The notes under the pieces were generated by a model. That model saw only the letters and a list, made by a program, of their open reading frames with translations, did no database searches and was not told the DNA's origin. Below are positions 1 through 10,550 of a stretch of DNA of 64,000 nucleotides, one piece after another (within the stretch, counting starts at the first letter, position 1; each line of letters opens with the position of its first letter). The stretch is from Prorocentrum cordatum (lineage: Eukaryota > Sar > Dinophyceae > Prorocentrales > Prorocentraceae), in contig CAUYUJ010016908.1 in the NCBI GenBank assembly GCA_963575745.1, positions 52,501 to 116,500 of the forward strand, written 5' to 3'. The position numbers were made by a program, and so were the translations under genes.

Positions 1-50
1 CGATGGAAGGGCAGCGGTATCGGTATCGGTATCTCTTCCTCTTCTGAGAT
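1..50 (-). mobile_element. Family A, 5' part only
   Basis: On the minus strand this is the flank TCAGAAGAGGAAGAG followed by three GATACC units. The rest lies outside the window. Confidence 0.4.
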
Positions 51-661
51 GGGGCGAGGGAGAGAGAAAAAAGGAGGCCCGACGCCGTGTCTTCTGCAAC
101 GCGGACCCCAAAAATCTCGAGCCCTCGTCGTCGTGTCTTCGGAGAGGAAGCCGGCGAAGACTACCTGAGGCTCCCTGTCCGACCACGGAAGAAGGAACCT
201 GCAAGCGCTTCTGGTCCAGTCGTCGTGCCTCAGGAAGGGGTTCCTGAAGAGGCACCCTGAAAGCCCACACGGGACAAACGCAAGGGACGAGGGCTGGAGT
301 GGAGGACAGGGGAGAAGGATTAGGAGGAGAGGAGAGCATGACGGGAGGAGGAGACAAGCGTTTGGAGAGGTGCTGTAGATCGGGAAATGGAAGAGGGAGA
401 AGAGACGATGATGTAAGAGTGAGAGAAAGGAAGAACCACGGCTGGCACAACAGCGAACAACGAGCTTGTGTCGGAGGGCGGTCCTCAAATTATCCTTCGC
501 CTGCTGGCCTCTCGCCTTGGCATCTCAAGGGGGATTTTGGCTGTCGGCGACGGGCCTGATGTGCTTGTCATCACCATCGTCAGCAGCATCATCATCATAT
601 GGATGCATGGGATCACCGTTACCATCAGCAGCAGCAGCCTCAGAGAGATGCATGCTGCGGG

Positions 662-662
<1 letters not shown>

Positions 663-701
<39 letters not shown>

Positions 702-771
702 ATATCCAGTGCGTCTTGGACTTTCTTGGAAGGGGCGCCGCAAGGCCGAGGCGCACTGGATATGGATAACA
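663..771. repeat. TA microsatellite and ATCCATATCC hairpin
   Basis: (TA)n at 663-700 followed by CCATATCCAGTGCGTC and its complement GCGCACTGGATATGG. Confidence 0.6.
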
Positions 772-1256
772 ATTGAGCCTTTTGGAGGCAGGTTATAATT
801 CATATCCTGTGCGCCTCATGTTTCTTGGGAAGAGTGTCCGAAACTCCATGACGCACTGGATGTGGATAAAGACATTGCCCGCACATGCCATCACCATCGC
901 CATCAGCAACATCCTCAGACATCAACATATCAGCACCATCACTGTCGGACGACACATTACAATATATCACACTTTAATTGGACATCGGACTTTTATCAGG
1001 AGCGTCGCTGGACCACATGCACGCCGATTTGCCTATCATTCGTATGCCCGGAAAGGACAAGTAGTACGACATTGTCGTTGGAACGTTTGTTTGTCGTGGT
1101 GCTCCAAGGGGTGCCCCCACAATTTTCTACCACCAATGGTGCGCATGTTTCTGGTATGCTTACGTCATTATGAGAATGTTCCCAAAACTCTGGCACTCCT
1201 CTACGATCCGCCCAACTCCTCGCAACTGGGCACGGAGGCGCGCCACAACGGTCTCA

Positions 1257-1433
1257 CTGGAAGATGTGTTGCACAATTGTGGGAGAACCGCCAATACCGA
1301 TACCGCTACACCCTGGACCTCTCCCGGGGTGCGTTCTGACAAAACCTTCAAGGCCACTCCAGCGGTGGCGGGGAAGGCCTCCCAGGAAGCCGGAAAACAA
1401 TGGAGAACGGGCGAAAAGCAGCGGTATGGGCAC
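1257..1433 (-). mobile_element. Family A copy
   Basis: GTGCCCATACCGC to CTTCCAG on the minus strand, with the core CACCGCTGGA and GTCAGAACGCACCCCGGGAG. No coding sequence recognised on either side. Confidence 0.5.
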
Positions 1434-1617
1434 CTGATCCTCCTCTGAATGTTTGCTTGTGTTCCTGAGAGCGTTTTCGCAACTTCTGCCATCCGCGTTT
1501 CGGGTTGTCTCCGTCGGCGTTTTCCACCCCCCTGCGTGCTGGGCCCTCGTGTTGAATTCGCAGCGGCGCGCCCCACTTTCTCCTCGCGCTTCTCACCACC
1601 CCTTCGCTCGGCCCTGT

Positions 1618-1835
1618 CATTCCCATCATCATCAGCACCACCATCATCATCAGCATCACCACTCTCAGCCTCAATATAATCAGCCGCATTGTCATGAACC
1701 ATACATCACCATCATCAGCATCAGCTTCATAATCGTCATCACCCTCATCATCGTCATCACCACAATGATCATCGCCGTCATCATCGTCTACTTGGTCGCA
1801 AACAGTATCGTCGCCTTCATACTCGTTGCAGATGC
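1618..1835. repeat. Degenerate CAT/ATC triplet repeat
   Basis: Interrupted CATCAT, CACCAT and CATCGT triplets. No gene seen in 1834-2230 either, only the repeat described next. Confidence 0.5.
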
Positions 1836-1869
1836 CAACAACTACCTCATCGCCGTTTCGCTGCAGCCC

Positions 1870-2190
1870 TCGCTTGTTTCGTGGCCCCGAAAGGAGCTCC
1901 ACAGAAAGCCCCGATAGCTGCGTCCGCACGGCGCCACCCGATGTCGGCACATCCTTCACCAGTTTCGCGGCCCCTCAGAGAGGTCCACAAAACACCCGAA
2001 TGGCTGAGCTCACATGGATGCTCGCCCCATGTCGGCAGACCCGTCACCGCCATGCGATTCGTGGCCCAGCAAGGAACTCCATCGAAGGTCGCAATGGTTC
2101 GGATTACGGTGTGGCACGCCCCATTCCGGCGGACCAGCCACACGTTTCGTGGCCACAGAGGGATCCCACAGAAGACCCCCGTAATCCCAA
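1870..2190. repeat. Four degenerate tandem units of about 85-95 bp
   Basis: TTTCGTGGCCCCGAAAGGAG and variants recur near 1877, 1961, 2058 and 2143, each followed by CTCCACAGAA-like sequence. Confidence 0.45.
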
Positions 2191-2735
2191 TAACGCAACT
2201 TAGCAACTTAGCGAAAACTGTTTTCAACCACGCCGACGTGGTTTAAAACAGTCGCTGGCGACTGTTTGAAACCACGCGAATGTTGATATACGGTAGCGGT
2301 GATTGCGCTTCTGTCCTCTGCGATTCCACAACTGCGGCTTCACAGAGGCGGCATCCAGTAGTTGAGGGCGCCACAGTGATGATGGTACTCCACGGTTGAC
2401 GAAGCCAGTCCACGGCACTCCACGGTTGACGCCGTCGCAGACGGACTCGACGGAGCCCAAGTGTCCACGGCCGCCGGCTCGCGTTCGCCAGGCCGCGACT
2501 GCGGCTTCGCAATTTCAGCTGCGGGCGGCGTATCAGCCGCGACTGAGGCGCCCTGACCTTGCCACCACACGGGGCCCCTTCCCGCATCCCAGGAATCCCA
2601 ATAATCCCAGCGCCACATCAAACTCCCTGACCACCAGCCCTGCGAACTGCCACTTGGCCAGCTGCCGCGGTGCTCCGCGTGAGCCGCTACTGCGGCATCA
2701 AGGCCACGAGCCGCTACTGCGGCATCAGGTGGTCG

Positions 2736-2922
2736 CTGGTGGTCGCCCTTGCCCTCGACCTTGCCGTTGCCCTGGTCGCCCTTGCCTTCCTTGCCCTTGC
2801 CCTTGTCGCGGTCGCCCTTGAGCTGCCCCCCCTCCGGATGGCCCCCCTTCGGATGGCCGCCCTCCGCTTTATCGCGTCTGTTGTGCCGCTTCATCAGCCT
2901 CTCCGCCTGTTTCGCTGGCGAC
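2736..2922 (-). CDS. Candidate exon, Lys/Gly-rich
   Basis: Begins after AACCAGCCCCGCAG at a G (AG|G type) and is open past 2736. It reads SPAKQAERLMKRHNRRDK, then repeated HPKGG/HPEGG and GKGKEGKGDQGNGK, a basic low-complexity sequence like disordered regions of nucleic-acid-binding proteins. The donor is not clear; CAG near 2736 is a guess. GC3 is high in this frame and poor in the others. Could be a gene downstream of gene 1 or a repeat-derived open frame. Confidence 0.35.
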
Positions 2923-3539
2923 CTGCGGGGCTGGTTGCGTGTAAACACCAGCAGTGGGAAGTGCGCTGCGTTGCGTGTCTTTCCTTGGGAACCCTTCCAG
3001 ATGTCGACGTTCAACTGTTCCTGTCTGGTTTCAAATGGGTGGGATCCCCACCTTTTGGTTCTGAGCGCCCCTCTTTGATCTGCGCAATCGTTCTACTGAA
3101 TTCCGCGACTGCGGTTGTAGATTCTGCAGGTGGCGTCAGAAAAAGGGCACAACTTGCCCTCTTGGGCAAAAGCTCTCGGGCAAACATGTCTCCAACGGTT
3201 TCCTCGCTTCTTCTCCTGCAGGGTTCTCCTCTGCGCCCACTTGCGGCGGCGCTTGAAGTGCCGCAACTGCGGCTGCCTCCTCTGGGTCGGCAAGGCCAAC
3301 GGGCGGCGGCGATGCAGGGGTCGCAACTGCTGTTGCCTCCTCTGGGCTTCTGCAAGCGACCCACCCTTCTCAATTACCGCGGCACACAGTGGCGCGCTCT
3401 CATGGAACCGTTCTGTTTGTATTTCCAAGTTGGTTTAGAAAGAATGTCGCCCTTCGCCAGGCTAGTTTTGGTGTTCCTACAGGTGGACACATCTTTCTGC
3501 GCAGCTGTTTCAAGCCAGGATACAGCACGGCGCATGCCT

Positions 3540-3754
3540 CTCTCTCTATTTCTGTATCTCTTTCTCTCTCTCTCTCTCTCTCTTTTCTGTCTGTCTCTCT
3601 CTATATAGATATATATCCCTCTCCATATGTTTTTTCTCTATTTTCTGTATCTGAACATTTATATACGTATACGTATATGGACATGTATGGGTAATGTGTG
3701 TCTCCCTCTCTCTCTATAGATATTTGAATGTATGTATGTACATATGTTTACACC

Positions 3755-3802
<48 letters not shown>
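3540..3802. repeat. CT and TA microsatellites
   Basis: (CT)n at 3540-3612, degenerate TATACG, then (TA)n at 3760-3800. Confidence 0.7.
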
Positions 3803-4294
3803 TGTAAGGGGGCGTCGCGCATGTGATGGGACTGCACTCAAGGGGGCAAAACAGCGGAAGAACCATCCTTACCGGATTTAGGCACCACAGCAAGCGAAGC
3901 CCTTCAGCATACGCACCTCGGAAAGAAGCCGACAGGAAACCACTGTTTGGCAAACGCTCTGGAGGTCGGGCTATTGCTCCTTCTTCGGCCAAGGTCACTG
4001 CTGGTCTTTCAGGTCCGATGTGCTAAGAACTTGTGGCGACTGCCTAGGATTCGGGAGCCGCATGCACTTCCCGAATGAAGCATCCGAAAGCGAGTCGGGA
4101 GGTAATTAACTTGAGGCGGGCAATCTTTTTTGTGCGCCCACCGCATGGGAACGGGACTGCCGGAACGCCGGGACGCAGCGCTCGTAACGCGCGGCTCCCA
4201 AAACATCACCCGTTACCAGACCTCCGCTTGCGTGCCCGGTCCGGGCCGCCGGCTCCGTGGAACGCTCGACCCACCCAGATCACAGGCCACGAAG

Positions 4295-4470
4295 GCTTTC
4301 GGTCGCGATCATGAGCGACCAATCGGCACTCCCAGTCGATCGAGACCGATCGCGCTCGATTCCAGCACTGGTCGCGTCCGGACGCTTCAAAATCGGTCGC
4401 GGCCGAAAGCGCAATCGGTGACGACCGATCCCGCCAGTCGCGACTAGAGAAATCCCGTATGCAATGATGC
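4295..4470. repeat. TCGCGA palindrome cluster, copy 1
   Basis: Dense GGTCGCGACC/GATCGCGATC-like palindromes, in reverse order to the other copies, ending GTATGCAATGATG. Confidence 0.5.
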
Positions 4471-5007
4471 GGGTCGTTTCTGTTTCAATCCGGGTCGCTC
4501 TTGACACGGTCCAAGGGTCCCGAAGCGGCCCCCTGGAGGTCCACGGCGGCAGACAGCAGCTCCGCCCTGATCAGAGCGAGGAGGTCGAACGTTGCGAGGC
4601 AACTACTGGGAGGTCCTCGTCGGAAGGATTACGGAGAATTGAGCCCCATTGGCGGGCTGTTACGCCGGATCAGGCCGCGGATTAAGCGATGTTGAGCCAG
4701 ATTCAGCGGGATGAAGGCGGCTAAGGTGGGGTCAATCCGGATTTCGGACCAGGGCAAAGTCAGAATTTGACCTCCGAGGAGCTGCATCCGAACGGTCCCC
4801 TCGCTCTGATCAGCAACACAAGACATGTCGACCCCTATCCCAGGCTTTGGGAGGCTCTCGACTGAATCAGAAATCTGGGACCCTGACCTGGGATGAACGA
4901 TGGGGGGCGCGTCCATGCTCGATACGGGGTGCGTCCGAAGAGCCCCCTTGGGGTATATCCGTATATTCCAAGGTTTCCCCAATTTGTTGAGCCTCTTCAC
5001 TTTTCGT

Positions 5008-5161
5008 CTAAAAGTCGGGGGCTATGGGGATACCGTCACTCCCCCGACCTCTTCTGGGGAACGTTCTGCCCAGAATTTCGAGGCGAATCCAGCTGTGGCG
5101 ACGAAGACATCCCAGGAGGCCCGAAAAGAGGAAATGGAGGCGAGGGTAGCAATATGGGTAC
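5008..5161 (-). mobile_element. Family A copy
   Basis: GTACCCATATTG to GACTTTTAG on the minus strand, 154 nt, with the family core. Flanks not recognised as coding. Confidence 0.5.
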
Positions 5162-6300
5162 CTGGTCCTCCTCTGAGAAAAAAGGGGAGAAAAACATCGC
5201 CCGCGAATCCGGGCAACCAGCGCGGACGCCGAGGAGCCACCCACTAATCTCCGACAAGCTTCGTGCCGGGCCTGGGCGCCCCTCGGGGCCTCCGATCGGG
5301 TCCCCTTCCGCTCTCGCGGAGACTGCCTCTGGGAGCTGCCCCTCTGGCCCCGGGAGCAGCGTTTAAGGGGGGGGGGAACGGCCTCAGCGGGGGGGGGATA
5401 CGCCACCTGTGCGTGCAAGGGTGAAGCGGGCTTCCGTGGCCCGCATTCTGCTCGAGCTCGGGACTTCTTCTCCGCAAGTTCTCAAGGAATCGCGCTCTCG
5501 CCGTGGGCCCTCCTCTCACCCGTTCTGTCCAGACGCCGCGCCCTCGACACTCAGGAATCACGCTCTCGCTCTGGAGCTCCTCACCACATATTTGGGCATC
5601 GCGCCGTAGCCCGAGGCTTCCTCGCGACTCGTGCAGGCCTGACGCTTCAACGGCCCGCCCGCTCGACCCGACCGCCCGGGCCCGGCCGCCCGATCCACCC
5701 GTCGGGCTCCGCCCACCCGACCCCCGCCCGTCTGGGTTCTGCGGCTCGTTGTCGTGCGCCCACCTTCCTGCCTAGCAGTCCTATCATTGAATTTAAAATT
5801 AGTGCTGTAACTGTCGGGGAAATGTTCCAAACACGTTTCAAACATGTTGTTTCAACATATGTAAAACATGTTTGAAACATGTGTTAGGCATCTGGAATTT
5901 ATTTTGCAGCACGCTTCCTCTCCGTTAATCGACTTCCACAGTGCTAGTCTCTCTCGTGCACAATCCCTATCCCTCCCTACTGTCCCTTCCCTCCTGCCTC
6001 TCTTCTACTGCTTTTAGGGGCTGCGCCAACTGCACGTGACAGGTACGGTATGGATGACCGCAACGGAGGTACGAACGAGGACGATGGGGGCTGGTACTAA
6101 GCGTTTAGGACATGTCTGTCAAGTGACACGCCAGCAGATAAGAACGAACGATAGGTTAATAAATGTTGTTACTTGCTGTTGTTGTCATCCCCCCATCGAC
6201 CCACCCCACTCGTGACCAATCACGCAAAACATCCCGCGACCCACTCGCGACCCACTCGCGACGCACCTCGCGCCCGCCCCCCTCCCTTAGGGTGCTATGT

Positions 6301-6516
6301 TAGAGGCCTCCTAGCTGGGGCCCAACTAGATGGGGTCGGATAATCGCGCCGCATCGCTCATGCTTCGCCGATGTATTGGCGATGTATCGATGCTGTCTGC
6401 GACGCACCAGCGCCGCTGGTGTGGAAGAAAAATTGAGCGCCGCATCGCCGATGCATCGGCGATGCGGCGCGATCCTCCGACCCCATCTACTCCGGTGCCA
6501 TCTGGGAGGTCTAGAC
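6301..6516. mobile_element. GATGCATC inverted-repeat element
   Basis: TAGAGGCCTCC and AGATGGGGTCGGATAATCGC at the left, complements at the right (GGGAGGTCTAG). CGCCGATGCATCGGCGATG hairpin inside. Confidence 0.5.
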
Positions 6517-6689
6517 ATTGGGACTGGAAACGCTGAACCCAAACATGTTGTCATCTCGTAGAGAGCGCTGCCGCACCCGTTTTACTTCTGCTGGGATCCG
6601 CCGACCTTCTGCCGCCTTCCGCCAAGGAAGAGGTGCCAACTCCTTCGACACTCGAAGGAGAGGCCCTTTTCTGGAGCGCGTCACGTGTC

Positions 6690-6905
6690 CTGTCCAGGAC
6701 GTTGCGTTCGCACAGAGAGGAAGAAGCTGTCGGAGATCCGCGCGGATTCCGCAGATCAGCGCTGAGACCCCCTCCATGGGGCGCGCGGAGCGCGTTAGGG
6801 GCGGCGCCGGAGGCGCCGCCAGGGGAGCTCCAGCGACGATCCTGGCACTCCGCGCGAACCTTCGAAAATTTGAACGTTTTCTTTTTCGACGTTTCGACAT
6901 TGGGC
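6690..6905. mobile_element. Family C foldback, diverged
   Basis: GATCCGCGCGGATTCCGCAG and a matching right arm around GGCGGCGCCGGAGGCGCCGCC. Ends TTTTCTTTTTCGAC as in other copies. Confidence 0.4.
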
Positions 6906-7091
6906 GGGGGGTCTGATTCCGAGCCTCTGCTTCATGCGGCTGCTTGCAACACTGCGTCCTAATGGGTGAGACTCCACCTGCGTGAATCCGGCGCCCAAAA
7001 CAGGCCAAGATCTACTCCATGAGGTGGGGGGAGGGGTGGGGGGTGCGAGGGCCCACGGCGTTCGGCAAAACGAGGAGCAAAAAAACGATCG

Positions 7092-7342
7092 CTACGCATG
7101 CTTATGACACTGCTCGTTCCCGGACGGGGGGGGCCTGGGCCTCGGTCGGCGAGTCCCGCCGAGCCTTGGGGCGCCCCGAGCTCCTCTGCCTGGGGGGCAC
7201 GGGTCCCGAAGGACACTGCTCCTGCCCCCCGGGGCCTTCCCACAAGAGTTCTTCATCCTGGGTCGTTTCCTCACGTAGGCAAGCACGCGCCGCTGTTTGT
7301 CAAGTAACTGCTCGCACATGGTCTGGATCCGCCAAGGGGGAT
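7092..7342 (-). CDS. Gene 1, last exon candidate with stop codon
   Basis: Entered in phase 1 at TCGTAG before ATCCCC. It reads PPWRIQTMCEQLLDKQRR then VLAYVRKRPRMKNSCGK, becomes Arg/Pro/Gly-rich, and ends at a TAG at 7092-7094 after GNEQCHKHA. The first half has helical, basic character. The reading phase agrees with the four upstream exons. The Pro/Arg-rich second half could be intron if a donor is used earlier, so the stop is tentative. No domain is recognised. Confidence 0.5.
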
Positions 7343-7545
7343 CTACGATACATTTAACAACACACAAACTTTGAGCGCTCCGCGCGGATTTCTTGGATTC
7401 GCGCTGGAACCCCCTCCTTGGCGCGTGGAGCGCACCAGGGGCAGCGCTGGCGGCGCCGCCAGGGGGCCCAGGCGCGGATCCAAGAAATCCGCGCGGAGCG
7501 CCAGAAGTTTATGTTCACGTGTTTCTGTTGTCCTTCGAGATGTAC
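7343..7545 (-). mobile_element. Family C foldback element acting as an intron
   Basis: The element (7355-7542) is a GC-rich hairpin: ACATAAAC-like ends, then CGCGCGGATTTCTTGG pairing with its complement across a GGCGCG/GCGCC loop. It is flanked by an exact 11-bp direct repeat, TACGATACATT, at 7344-7354 and 7543-7553. The predicted 203-nt intron starts GT and ends AG, with the donor in one copy of the duplication and the acceptor overlapping the other. An 11-bp duplication is within the range known for Mutator-like elements. Confidence 0.6.
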
Positions 7546-7728
7546 GATACATTATATCGATACAGACATGTGCTTTTTCTTGGAAATTGTCGAATGGGCA
7601 CTCTGCGAGAAGTGGAACGCGCTCGATGATCTCAGTCCAGGGGCCCGTGGAGTGCCCCCGTGAGCCCGCAAACGGCTTCAGCCCCCCAGGACCCGTGTCC
7701 CTCGGGACCCGACCCTGTGGGACCGGGC
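7546..7728 (-). CDS. Gene 1, fourth exon
   Basis: 183 nt, phase 1 in and phase 1 out. It includes the segments TGPGGLKPFAGSRGHSTG and PWTEIIERVPLLAECPFDNF, which have mixed composition unlike the surrounding repeats. The acceptor is TTGGTTGAG before GC. The donor is C before GTACATC and lies inside the 11-bp target duplication of a family C foldback element, so the element insertion appears to have supplied the splice site. An alternative GT donor occurs nine bases upstream in the same phase. Confidence 0.55.
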
Positions 7729-7750
7729 CTCAACCAATAGGCCCAAACAT

Positions 7751-7904
7751 TACGGCAAGTTCGTGTCGTGAAGAACGGAGGCGACCCCGCCAGAGGCGTT
7801 CAACCTTGAACGCCGCGGGCGACCCAGAATCGCCGTTCAAGGCTGAACGATCCCCGCGGTGTCAGAAACCAACGGCGAAGTCGGCACGACGCGAACCTGA
7901 CGTA
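7751..7904. mobile_element. Family B inverted-repeat element, within the gene 1 intron 7729-7896
   Basis: Ends are TACGGCAAGTTCGTGTCGTG and the reverse complement of TACGTCAGGTTCGCGTCGTG, possibly with TA as target site. Inside are palindromic TTGAACG motifs shared with the other three copies. On the minus strand the CAG|GTTCGCG end provides the donor of a predicted 168-nt GT-AG intron; the acceptor (TTGGTTGAG) lies 24 bases beyond the other end. Confidence 0.55.
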
Positions 7905-7981
7905 AGGATAGGGAGTCTCTCACGCAGATGTACCCAAACCGAATCACCCAGATCGATGATCCCTGATGCAGAGACGGGGAC
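7897..7981 (-). CDS. Gene 1, third exon
   Basis: 85 nt, entered in phase 0 and left in phase 1. It reads VPVSASGIIDLGDSV then WVHLRERLPILTS. The acceptor is CATTTAG before G and the donor is TCAG before GTTCGCG; the donor is supplied by the inverted end of a family B element. The exon is sandwiched between two mobile elements that each make up a whole intron. No recognised domain. Confidence 0.5.
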
Positions 7982-8147
7982 CTAAATGAGGCCGCGTCTT
8001 CATTGTGGTATTAGGATTCGAGGCTCTTGTGCTCTCGATGACCTCAAGCGTTCTGACCAGGAATTCCAAGCGAATCCAGCGGTGACGACAAGGCCCACCC
8101 AGAAGGACCGAAAATGCGAAAACGAGGAAGGGGAGCAATATCGGCAC
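7982..8147 (-). mobile_element. Family A introner-like element, gene 1 intron
   Basis: 166 nt, GTGCCGATATTG to CATTTAG on the minus strand. The core contains the family signature CACCGCTGGATTCGC and GTCAGAACGC. It lies exactly between two exons that join in phase. Confidence 0.6.
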
Positions 8148-8309
8148 TTTTCCCTCGTCCGAGCTTCCCCCCCGCGGCGACAACTCCTCCACCAGGGCGG
8201 CGTGCCGGCAGAGGCCCGCCGCGAAGGGGGACTCCTCCGCGAGGCCCTGGTCCCAGCGGCTCGAGCCCTCCGGACGCGCATCCGGGTTGTCGGTGCACGG
8301 GATGACCAC
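8148..8309 (-). CDS. Gene 1, second exon
   Basis: 54 codons, phase 0 at both ends, starting VVIPCTDNPDARPEG and containing ESPFAAGLCRHAALVEEL. The acceptor is pyrimidine-rich CCCCCCGTCCCTTCAGAGAG followed by G. The donor is GGGAAAA followed by GTGCCGATATTG, which is the end of a family A element. The last five or six codons before the donor resemble the conserved flank that precedes other family A copies, so they may have been added with the element. No stop occurs and GC3 is high. An alternative 3' end is a GA donor at 8187. The joining to the HAD exon is phase-consistent but unproven; a candidate exon at 9394-9496 could lie between them. Confidence 0.55.
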
Positions 8310-8439
8310 CTCTCTGAAGGGACGGGGGGTCTGGACGTCCACGACCCCTCCTCGTTCTCATCCCCGTCCTCCTTCTCTCCCGCCTCGATGCTTGACCCTT
8401 CCTCCTCTTCGACGTCCCTCCTCCTCGACCCCCTCCTCT

Positions 8440-8590
8440 TCCTCGATCCTCGACCCCTCCCCCTCGATCCTCGACCCCTTCCCGGTTTGGAACATGGACT
8501 GACGGGGTCCAGGGACACACACACACACAAACAAGCACACACACACACACGCAAACATATACGCATATACATATATACACATATCATCTC
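8440..8590. repeat. CA microsatellite in the large intron of gene 1
   Basis: (CA)n and ACAT units at 8515-8585 after a TCGACCCC run. The stretch 8600-8760 is shared with 39440-39600. Confidence 0.6.
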
Positions 8591-9393
8591 TCAAATCCCA
8601 GGATTCCTCGTCTATTCCACATTTTCAGGGTTTTCGTCTCAACCTCCACTGCCCAGATGTTCCACACTGTCCTGGGAATCGGCGATGGCTTGTGTCTGTG
8701 TCTTCTTGTCCCTCCTGATGTTTGGACCTCCGAAGAAACCAGAACGTCACTGGATCCCTCCCTGTCCCGAGGGCCCCACGCCTCCAGGGATGACCACCTC
8801 GCTCGGGGCGGGGGGGGGGGCACGAGACGGGGGGGGAACCAACGCTTCGAGGCTCGAGGTCTTCAAGCGCTTTCGTTGGCTCTCAGAGGTTTGCCAGCCG
8901 CGGCATGGCTAGGGGGCAAACAGACCTCCCTCGCTTTTGACCACCCTCGCTTCCAAGAGATACCAAGCGATGCCAAATTGCGGCCTGTACTGGTCAGGCC
9001 GCCTGACAAGGAGGCGCGTGGTATGGCTTGGTTTTGCCTGGAAGCGAAAGCGGGGGAGGTAATTCACGCTCTGAATGGCTTCCAACGGCTGCGCCTCGCC
9101 GGGAGCGTTCCGGGGCTCCCCGGATCGTCCCGAACACAACCACCTTGCTCGGGGTGGGGGGGGGGCCACGCTTCGGCGGCGAGCCCAGGGGGGAAGTGAG
9201 AGGGGGCAGGTCGTCTTAGGTGGTGGCGGGGCTTCTCGAGAGCCCCTATGGCCTTCTGAGAGGCCGTCACTCTGTGACTTCGGAGAACACTTCCCGAGCT
9301 TCTCAGAGGCCGGAGGCCTTTTGAACCATCTGAGAAGACCCAGGGGGGAAGGCCACGATGGGGCGGGATTAGCTCAGGAGGGGGAAGAGCAAC

Positions 9394-9496
9394 CTGGGAT
9401 CGGCGATGCATGGCCGACAGCTCGGCGGGCTTCTGCGAAGGCCCTCCGCATCTCATGGCGCAGGAAGTTTGGGCTTTCAAGGGGAATGTTGAAGAC
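9394..9496 (-). CDS. Candidate exon inside the first large intron of gene 1
   Basis: 103 nt bounded by GGGTACAG before GTC and by CCCAG before GTTGCTC, both canonical. It reads VFNIPLESPNFLRHEMRR then AFAEARRAVGHASPIP, phase 0 in and phase 1 out. It could be inserted between the HAD exon and 8148-8309 only if the latter started two bases earlier (at AG|AG GTG); otherwise it is an alternative or false exon. No domain recognised. Confidence 0.35.
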
Positions 9497-10550
9497 CTGT
9501 ACCCGTCCGGGGAGAAGACGAACTTAGCGAGGTAGAGGAGAATGCATACGAAGTGTAGGATGAAGATGGAGACCACCGCTGCGGACAGGCGTCTGAGCCT
9601 AGCCGATGATAAGCAGCATAAGTACCCCTCGACACCGTTTGGAGAGACATCTAGGTTAGGTGGACCAGAAACATGACGGATAGTGAGTCTTCTTTGCAGA
9701 CGTATCAGACGAAACCACCCGTATGTTTAGCGTATCCCTGGCAACCGTTGACATAAGCTAGGCCACGCATTCAATGTGTTTTTGGGGTTGGGGGTTGCAT
9801 TATGCTTTCAGGAGCGAAGGCCAGGGGAACGAGGCCGTGACCTCCAGAACCTGTTGGCAACCCTGCGTGTGTGCCCCCTCGACCATCGGGGGGGGCTCAC
9901 GCGCTGCGGTGACCACGCTGCGTGGCGAGCCGGTGGGGATCGAACAGAGCCCCTTCCTTGGCTCCCGGGCCACGCATGCACGCCACCCGCGCTGCGCGAC
10001 GCGCGATCTTCGCGCCGCCGCGCGGCCACGCCAGAAGGGAAACACTCCCAAGCCCAAGCCGCGAAGCGCACTCTCTGCCGCCCCCCCGGTGCGGTGCGCA
10101 TGCACCGCCCATGCGGCTGAGCCGGGAGGACATACACACCGGTCCCGTGCCCAGGGCTGGCAGGGCCACGGACCAGTGGTGTGATTGATGTGGCTCGTGA
10201 GCGGCCAACATGTCCCTCGCCATCGCTCGGGCGTCCGTGCCCCTGGGTACTGCTCGGCTTCGCGCGTGCTGTTCTGCTCGATGGCCCAGGATGCTCCTCG
10301 ACGGCCCTCGCACGCACACGTCCGAACGAGGCCAAGATCAGCATCCGAGCCCTCGCGGTCCGGTCTCTGGGGCGCGCTTGCCGCGGAGCCGCGGTCGCAC
10401 GGAGGCGCTCCGCGCCGGGCCTCCGCGAGACCAGCGCCCCGCGCCCGCGGGGAGGCGGCCCAGGGGCCCGGCGCACGAGGCCGCGGCTACGGAGATGTGC
10501 GGCGCCCCACGGAGGGCTGCCCACGGCCCCCCCCCCCCCGCCCGCCGAGC

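Larger units (their letters stand above)
2940..5000. other. No gene seen
   Basis: Holds GCAACTGCGG-type short repeats to 3360, the CT/TA microsatellites, and the first TCGCGA cluster. Remaining sequence is unassigned. Confidence 0.4.
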
